Positions 57,349 to 64,000 of a stretch of 64,000 bases of DNA are shown one piece after another. Made by a program: the position numbers and the translations under genes. This DNA is from Steinernema hermaphroditum (Eukaryota > Nematoda > Chromadorea > Rhabditida > Steinernematidae): contig CM059623.1 in assembly GCA_030435675.1 (NCBI GenBank), forward strand, positions 8,024,012-8,088,011, in the 5' to 3' direction. A model generated the notes under the pieces. The model worked only from the letters and a program-made list of their open reading frames with translations, had not been told where the DNA came from and searched no databases. Each line of letters begins with the position of its first letter. Position 1 is the first letter of the stretch.

Positions 57349-58713
57349 ATGACGCGCCTCGAGGACGTCATCTTCCGCGTGGCGAGGCCTGAAGATACCG
57401 ACGAAGTCGTTGACTTCCTCGTTAAGAACCTCTGCTACACGTCACCCATCAACACCGTACCCCCAAGTCCCCTTCTATGCCACAAAACGGGATTTTAGTC
57501 GCTGAAGTTCGACGAAGAGGACTGTCTATGCAACTACGAGGCGAAGGTACGGCACGCGCTTCCGGACGGATTCTCGGTGGTCGCCGTGGACAAGACGAGA
57601 AACAAGATTGTGGGGTGTACGGTAGCCAGTCGCTGGCACAGAGACCCTGCAAAAAACCTTCCCTCGACGCCCCCTGCGACTCCGAAAACAAAGATTCTAT
57701 GTAAGAGAGGGGGCATGCCCGCTTCAAGGGTTCTTGTTCAGATTCGCTTGTCTCCCAGATGCGTTCCCTCTTTTGGGAACTGTGTCCCCCCGCGGTCTCA
57801 CTCGTGTCGCGGTGGCGAGCGGTCGGTCCCTCCGGTCGCTCTCTGAGCGCCCGGTTGGTCAGACAGCAAATCCTGTGGCATGTATGAGTTTTCCGGCTTC
57901 CAGAGGGAATTGGGACACCCGGAAGCCGTAGTCCCACCACCGCTGACAACAAGATGTCCGACGCCAGAAATCCGACGCCCGACGCTGCGTGAGATGTCAT
58001 CCCGAAGGTCACCGACGCTCTGAGGACACCAATACTGAGGAAGACGCAACCCCCGAACCACGGACTCATCTCTCCGTAGCAGATGCGAGCTCAGAAGCCT
58101 CCTCTGACGCAGAAGCCTCCTCAAACGCCCCGAGAAGAAGAAGTTCGGCCGCCATTTCCGGAGTTTCGCCGATTCCCAGATGCCCCGTGAAGCGCGCCGT
58201 CTCCCACCGGTTCGACGTCAACGCCGTGCCAGGAATGAAGCCGTCTACAAGTGATATCCTCTGTTGTCTATTAATCGGTGTCATGCAAGGCGTAACGCCT
58301 TTGATTCATGAAGTAAAATCGTGAAATCGTGAAAATCGTGAAAATCGTCCCCCCGCGATCGATGCCGTGGTGTGTGGCCAGGGATTCGCCGTCCGCAGGG
58401 ACCTCCAGAAGGGCGGAGTGGGGCGGACGATGATGGAGTATTTCTCCTCCGAAGACTACCTCGAGGCGAAAGGAGTGCACGGGACCGTCGGGGTGGCGAC
58501 GAGCGTCGCGAGCCTCAAGGTGTCCCTCGGCATGGGGGCGATTCCACTGGCGGAGATGGAGTACGAGGAGTTCTTCGCCGCCAACGGGCTACCCTTCGAA
58601 GGCGCCTTCACCGACGGCACCTCTAAGGCCGTTCTCATCTTCACTCCCATCGGAAGACATCGCCACTTCAGGGTCGGCGCTGTGAAAGTGAAGTGTCAGA
58701 GGGCGAAATTGTG
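57349..58713 (+). pseudogene. GNAT-family N-acetyltransferase, copy 5, split by a retroposon
   Basis: Exons 57349-57456, 57499-57700 and a third exon beginning 57742 follow the layout of copy 4 (108 and 202 nt in both). The third exon reads SLVSQMRSLFWELCPPA and is then interrupted after 57794 by a 552-bp insertion; it resumes at 58358 with AIDAVV and runs to TSKAVLIF and a C-terminal extension, stop 58711-58713. The insertion adds an in-frame stop within about 30 codons. The acetyl-CoA loop, DFQRRGIG in its relatives, is DLQKGGVG here and the preceding Cys-rich strand is altered, so decay may have started before the insertion. AATAAA at 58726-58731. Splicing the insert out as an intron would need unseen sites, since it does not end in AG. 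Confidence 0.8.
57795..58346 (+). mobile_element. SINE-like retroposon, copy A, with an 11-bp target duplication
   Basis: GTCCCCCCGCG at 57784-57794 is repeated at 58347-58357, exactly flanking the insert in the acetyltransferase exon. The right end is a short tandem tail (AAATCGTG units), typical of retroposons moved by RTE-type reverse transcriptases. Blocks TTCCGGCTTCCAGAGGG, GGAAGCCGTAGTCCCACC and GCAAGGCGTAACGCC match copies B and C. No open frame is shared. This copy gives the best boundaries of the family. Confidence 0.8.
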
Positions 58714-58738
58714 ACTTTTATTCGCAATAAAGACCGAC

Positions 58739-59452
58739 CTAGAGCTTAGAGCGGAGGAGCTTCTGACAAACGTCCTCCGAGTTGGAGCGGAACTGGAGGA
58801 TCGCCTTCGAGGTGCCGTCCCCGAAGGCGCCCTCGAAGGCGATCCCGTGGGCGTCGAAGGCCTCCTTGTAGGGAAACGACTTCTTACCAGTTCTACCTCC
58901 TCGCGGGACATCAACGCCACGAAAGTCTCCGCGATTCCCCGCCTCTGGAAGTCCTTCCTCACACAAGAGTTCTCTCCGTGGATGACCGAGTTGATCTCCG
59001 GAGGACACATCTCCCAGAATCTGGCCCTCAGCGACTCCGAGAGATCCGCTGAAATGAGAAGCTCCTTCAGAGGCCCGTCTCAGCGTGGAGTCACCGAGAA
59101 TCTGCGCCTTCTTGGTCCCCTTCTTTTGGATCGGCGGATTCTTGGAGGCTTCGCGGTGGAAGAAGCTGACGAGATGGTAGCCGACGAGCTCCCCCGAAGA
59201 CTCGTCGATGGCGAGGACGGAGAGATTCCAGATTCAAGGGGAGACTCTCCGAGATGCGCGGGAAGTACATAGCCTCGTAGTCTTCCGCCTCGAATTGGAG
59301 CGCCTAGAGGGCGGGATTATGGCTGTTCTCCCGGAGCACCTCACCTGGCATATCGGAGAGGCCTTCGGAAGGTGCTCCAGCATGAACTTCTTGAGCGCTT
59401 CGGAGTCGGCGGCGGTGACCTTCCGGAAGAGAATCCCGTTTCTTCGCAGCAT
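58739..59452 (-). pseudogene. GNAT-family N-acetyltransferase, copy 6, degenerate
   Basis: The minus strand retains a first exon (59452 down to about 59345, MLRRNGILFRKVTAADSEAL to SPICQ), a second exon and a third exon with FWEMCPPEINSVIHGENSC and an intact KDFQRRGIAETF loop. Two lesions are visible. In exon 2, between RISESLP and the VLAIDESSGELVGYHL equivalent, the frame shifts. In exon 3, after SREEVEL, about 40 codons including the SFANQCLLAKDGY equivalent are missing and the frame shifts again before AFDAHGIAFEGAFGDGTSKA. Both lesions would destroy the enzyme. It converges tail-to-tail on copy 5, whose polyadenylation signal lies within 10 bp of this stop. Confidence 0.78.
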
Positions 59453-59697
59453 TTCTGCGAGCTTCGGGTGGCGACCGATGAAAAGACCGATTTATGGCGA
59501 CGCACTACAACTCTTGTGGTGCGCAGGAGGCGACGCGAGGGGAGAAGAGGAGCAAGTTCTGTATTTTGTAGTTTGCCCTTTGTTTTTGGCGCTTCTTTCT
59601 ATCGCCTAAGGTCTGCAAGGCCATGCTCCGAGCAAAATGTCAAGTAGGCATGCACAGAAACATAACCAAAAGTTGGACCACACACCTCGTCTAACTA

Positions 59698-60608
59698 TTG
59701 GGTTGGAACATTGGAAATGGGCCACTTGGTAAACATTTATTTTTTTCGCCATGTTTACACTTGTGGCAAAATTGATGGGTGATTTGTGGAGTGCAGTGAA
59801 CTCTCACCCCACACTGTGATTTGACACTTGTCCATTGGATGCCTCTTAATATAGTTTGGTCTGTTCAGTTTTGATGGTCATTTTTTGGCACCTCCAGATG
59901 GAAAAAATGCGAAGTGATGTACGGGCTTCTTATGGTATTAATTGTGTGATGGACGATGACTACCTCCAACAACGTAAATCGCTGGGTCCGCTGGGTCACC
60001 TATCGCTGTGTTCGTCATATATCATAACATGAGCTAATCCCAAAAAGATGACCTTTTCGGATCACCATTTTCTGTTATCGCCAATGTTTCCAATTGGTTA
60101 AGTGCTACAGTACTGTATAACAGACAATCTGGTCATGCACCAGGTAGCTATCGTTCACAGCTACCATTCCCACATAGCGACTCCTCGAGCTCATTTCTAC
60201 TTTATGGAAAGAGAGGCCAAATGTGGGAAAAGTCATACTTCACACTTTGGTGCCTGAGACCTCACATTTTCAAGTCGACCCTCAGAATGGCTCTCTACTT
60301 TGAGCTGCGAGATTTCTTTTTTGCTTCTTATATAGCACTCTCTTAGCTCTATCTAATCATCATCTGCGCTCATTCATAAACGAGGATATCAGAGGAAATC
60401 AAATTGGTCGACAAATTGGTCGAAAATGAGACCAACATAGTTTTTAACTCTAAACTGCATATATTATACGAACAACGAATCCCCTCTTTGCCCGAAGAGT
60501 GGGCTGAGATTTTTCAATCAAATGGTAAATATAATGAAGTGAACTGGTTGAAACAATACAAATAAACAATCATTACAAAAGTGGCCCATTTTCAATGTTC
60601 CAACCCAA
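59698..60608 (+). mobile_element. degenerate mariner element, TA target site (911 bp)
   Basis: Inverted ends start TTGGGTTGGAACATTG and continue through AAATGGGCCACTT, flanked by TA at 59696-59697 and 60609-60610. The plus strand near the right end encodes YEQRIPSLPEEWAEIFQSNG followed by a short basic end, like the C-terminus of mariner transposases. The rest is deleted or frameshifted. Its terminal repeats differ from those of the mariner at 41 kb, so it is a second family. Confidence 0.8.
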
Positions 60609-60610
60609 TA

Positions 60611-61083
60611 TGTCTTCTGAACCATTGAATTATTTGGAAGCCTTTCACTTTTTCGCTATCGTGGAGACTATGATGGGAAAGAAGAAGGTCAATCCCACAG
60701 ACCCGGCCTTCAGTGGCCTCCAGAGACCTCCACCAGGATCTCCTTCAGAACGTTCTTTTATTTTCTTCCGACTCATTGCTCAATCTTCGGACCAAAACGG
60801 AACAAGCTGTTTTTAGTCCCACTAAGAGGTCACCGCCTAACCACAAGTCCTCTTAGGACACGTGTCTAAGGGTCGTCTGCAGGGGCCGTTCCTCCGAATT
60901 CGCCTTGACCTCGCAGACGTCTTCGCATTAATATTTGGAGTGCCTCGGCCAGAAGTCCCTTCCGGAGGTCCTCCGAAACGTCGTCTGTTTTCGTATTAAT
61001 TAAGGCTAAGTGAGAGCAAAACAGGGCCGACGCCCCAGAGGAAATCGCGCGAGAAGGCGCCTATTGTCTCTGGAAGTCGCGAA
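60611..61083. other. 5' flank of the right-hand gene
   Basis: No gene was recognised. Assumed to hold the upstream promoter of the gene starting at 61084. Confidence 0.35.
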
Positions 61084-64000
61084 ATGTCCACTCTGCCCGG
61101 TTCCTTCTGCGCCGCCAAGGAGAACAACCTGCGACGGAAACGGTAAGTCTCCGGTTAGGGCTTAGAGGCCAGTGTGGTTAGCGCTGCATGAATCCACTTC
61201 TGAACTGCCCCTCCCACTCAAAACCCCGTTAATCGAAAAGTGAACTGCGTTTTCGGGTGAAATGTCCAGAAGACTAACTTTTGACCTCGTTTTCGCCACT
61301 ATCCCTCCTTCTATAGCTCTGCACAGTGTCCTTCGTATGGTCTCTTCAAGTAGAGCCAGTAGGGTCTTTCAGAAATCGTTCGTTCAAAGTTTGACGACCG
61401 CCCATGGCCATCACGTGGGTGGCGATCCCAAAAAATATCCAAAAAAACGAGTCTCCGGACCTCACCATGAATACTAAAGCGGATTCTGCCTCTCTTCCCC
61501 CTTCACCCTTCTTTTCCGATCGCTCCGGGATCACTCAGATTCCAGGCAATCCCCCACTGATGCATTCCTCGTTCGTGGTAGGACCACTTAGTCCAGGCAG
61601 ACCTCTCCCCTACCTTCTTGTCAGGGCACAGGCGAGACTCCCCACCGACGGAATTCTGTTTTTGTGAAAACGACTTCGACGCGCTTAGCTATTCATCGAA
61701 TTGCGCGCCGACGCTCCGGTGGACCGCTGGAGGACTCTCCGCGCCATCCGACGCCTTCCGTAGCTCCTATACATCTTCCTTCTTTTACCCTTCATGTTTC
61801 TGTTTTCGATCAACGCCTCTGATTCGAAATACGGTCGCGAAACTGCCTCGGGCGGCGTCTTTCCTGCAACTTCCACAAGATCGTATCTTTTGAAGGGGCA
61901 AAAAATACGCAAAAAGAAAAGCCTCTGGATTCATTCAGAGAACATCTCCATAGAGATATCCAGGATTTTATGATAAACTTAGCTTCATCCTTATCTCAAA
62001 GTCCATACAGGTGCGAAGTTACGCCTCTTTCTCCACCGCATCCTGACATCTCCTCATAAAAAATGATTAGGACTGCTCCTTTTTGGCGGAATGTTTGGAT
62101 TCTAGGGATGGTTAGGAGACGGAAATCGTCGATGTAAACGTTTTATCGCGTCGACGAGGGTCTCCACAAGGTCGATTATGGCACAGTGGTCACGGATTCA
62201 ACTCAGAGTCAATTCTTTCTTCCATAGCTTCTTATTCCCACCTAGAATCCCTCTCAGAAACGTCTCCCTGGAGCATTCAATAGCACTACTTAGCAAGTGT
62301 GACATTTTGCAAAAGAATGATGACTTCCCGAGGCATAAATCGATCATTTATGCTTGGAGATGGCTTCATTTTATGACCTCTTCACATCTCAGTCATCGGT
62401 TTCCGTGAGACGTCCGTCCTCTTAGCCGTCGGCGCCGAAGTGCTCCCAAGTCGTCATAATCTCTCTCGTCATCTTCCGGGATCCCCTTCTGTCTCAAACT
62501 TTGGACGTTTTGCAGTCAAAGAGGCAAAATTGAGAGTTTAATCGAATTTCTCGGCGAATCGATCGTCAAGATGTTGATTCGTCGTGGCAGGTGAGTTATG
62601 GGTCCTCGCCGGTCCCGCCGGGTATCCTCCGTATCTAGGTACTACAGTAATCTGGATGTCCCCCGCTCCCCGGATTCCGACGATCAGAGGTCAGAGAGGC
62701 GAACGTCTTTTGGACTAATTTATTTTGTGTGTGGCCCTAACCATTCGCAACTCAATGCATGCCTAATCGGGGGAGGACCCGCACTCCTGACGGCGTTTTT
62801 GCAAAGCAGACGCCCTCCCTTCTTCTGACTACTCACCCCATGAATCTGTCTTCTAATACACCCTGACTGCCGTAGCCTTTCAGCCAACAACACTACGGAG
62901 ATTCGTTTCTCGGATCGCAGCAGAAGCGCCTCTCCTCGCCCCACAGAATCGCTTCGCTGCGGAACGATCGGCCTCTCAGTGAGTGAATCCACAAGCTCTC
63001 CCTATCCTGTGCCTTCCGGGCTCCTGCACCGATCTCTTTCAGACAGTCAGTACAGCTCTCCGTCGCTGCTGGACTCGCTGCGGCAACAAAAGGCCAAAGT
63101 GGACCGGAACTGGTCGTTCCACGCGAAGAACAAACAGAGGGACGACGCGATGCTTCTCTCGCAGTGCGCCGGCCGCTCCAACGTCATCCTCACGTCCTCG
63201 GGTTCGTTAATTTCGTCCTAAGAGTCCCTTGATGGGGTGGAAGGGGTCACAGAATCAGGATCATTTCCGAAATGAGCCTGGGCCTCGTGGCTTCGCTCTC
63301 TGTCGCCGGCGTCCGGAAGATCTCCCCTTCCGAGGTGCCTCTCCTCCAGAGGCACCACAACGACAGAAGTAGGTTGTTTTGGGGGAATATTCGAAACTCC
63401 AATTTTGAAAGAGCTTCTTTCCTTACAGTGTGCACTCATAAAGGTGAAGTCAATAATCGCATCCACAGAAAGCTGGAGGACATACTTCTCCTTCTCCTTG
63501 TCTTCATATCTCGGGACAATGTGGCTGCAAGCCATTCCTTCCCACAACTGTTCCTTGCAACTAAAGTCCCTCTATCTCTGCAGGTCTGCACTTAGCGGCC
63601 AATCAAAACATCTCCGAAAAACGAGCTAATTTCTCTGACCTATGGCGCACAGGTGTCCTCGGACGGTCCAGAAGTGGCTGCTTCCCCTCCACTTTCCTCG
63701 ATTTTGGGGAAAGTACTCCTGGGGAAGGTCACGTTCCTTCGCCTACAAACCCGTGTATATGCAATCTCTGGTTTTAGGCGGTGACGTCGAGTGCACTCTC
63801 GCGGAACTGCCTTCTAGAGGCTCCCCTAATTGGCCTGGAACATCCCTTTCGGCTCCCTGCAACTCCATTTGTCGCGCGGCAACGCTCTGCAGACCTAAAA
63901 GACGTCATTTGAGGGAAACGTTCTCTTCGCGGCTAATGACCTGTCGGGGAAAACTCCTAAAGGACACGAATAAGTGTCACCTTCGGAGTGATCTTCTGAC
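61084..64000 (+). CDS. 5' part of an unidentified gene with two alternative first exons, running off the right edge
   Basis: Candidate first exon 1a is 61084-61142 (MSTLPGSFCAAKENNLRRK). Candidate 1b is 62571-62590 (MLIRRG). Both end in phase 2 with good GTAAGT or GTGAGT donors and can join exon 2 at 62884-62978 (QQHYGDSFLGSQQKRLSSPH), then exon 3 at 63043-63201 (SQYSSPSLLDSLRQQKAKVD, NWSFHAKNKQRDDAML). All phases agree. The encoded sequence is hydrophilic, Ser-rich and basic without a membrane segment. No domain was recognised; further exons lie beyond 63201 and probably outside the window. The two starts would give different short N-termini under separate promoters. Confidence 0.6.

Noticed and set aside
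1..64000. tRNA, rRNA, CRISPR arrays, bacterial operons
   Set aside because: No tRNA A/B boxes with a foldable cloverleaf, no rRNA stretches and no regularly spaced repeats were seen; spliced genes throughout exclude a prokaryotic origin.

Overview
This is a eukaryotic window and almost certainly a nematode. The evidence is very short introns (most 38-50 nt, GT-AG, acceptors of the TTTCAG type), pyrimidine-AG acceptors a few bases upstream of several start codons as expected for spliced-leader trans-splicing, GC-rich coding exons, and a gene set of nematode character (a NIDO/AMOP/VWD/Sushi membrane protein, a doublecortin-kinase like ZYG-8, a K2P channel with a long tail, a short TPR-type coiled coil, an expanded acetyltransferase family). 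The species cannot be fixed from the sequence. Exon models were built by hand; for every gene given a full exon list the exon lengths add up to a multiple of three without a stop.

Layout, left to right. 0.66-1.75 kb (+): TMEM165/GDT1-type transporter. 2.2-4.2 kb (+): divergent AGC kinase. 4.9-9.5 kb (+): large NIDO-AMOP-VWD-Sushi protein. 9.7-14.5 kb (-): site-2 protease, histidine acid phosphatase and MBF1 in tandem. 15.7-18.4 kb (+): doublecortin-domain kinase. 19.0-25.3 kb (-): K2P channel of about 1036 aa with a 2-kb first intron. 26.7-29.2 kb (-): WASP. 31.7-32.1 kb (-): small membrane protein. 32.9-36.9 kb (-): three tandem GNAT acetyltransferases. 37.5-40.4 kb (+): meckelin, with an RFX/DAF-19-type X-box 51 bp upstream of the ATG.

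40.5-46.3 kb is a transposon graveyard. A mariner relic sits inside a Tc1-like relic, which sits inside a retroposon. Next to it is a 5'-truncated RTE-type retrotransposon carrying three further insertions, two of them foldback MITEs, each with its own target duplication.

46.3-49.3 kb (-): TPR-like coiled coil. 52.7-53.5 kb (+): fourth GNAT gene. 54.5-55.9 kb (-): a WH1-domain WASP paralogue without the actin-regulating C-terminus. 56.4-56.9 kb (-): small membrane protein. 57.3-59.5 kb: two decayed GNAT copies, one split by a retroposon with an 11-bp target duplication. 59.7-60.6 kb: another mariner relic. 61.1 kb to the right edge (+): the 5' part of an unidentified gene with two alternative first exons.

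The genes do not form one pathway. Themes that do emerge are actin and microtubule regulation (WASP, its truncated paralogue, DCLK), cilia (meckelin) and a local acetyltransferase family expanding and decaying. Recurrent oddities are a TACSGTA heptamer in many introns and three GC-AG introns.
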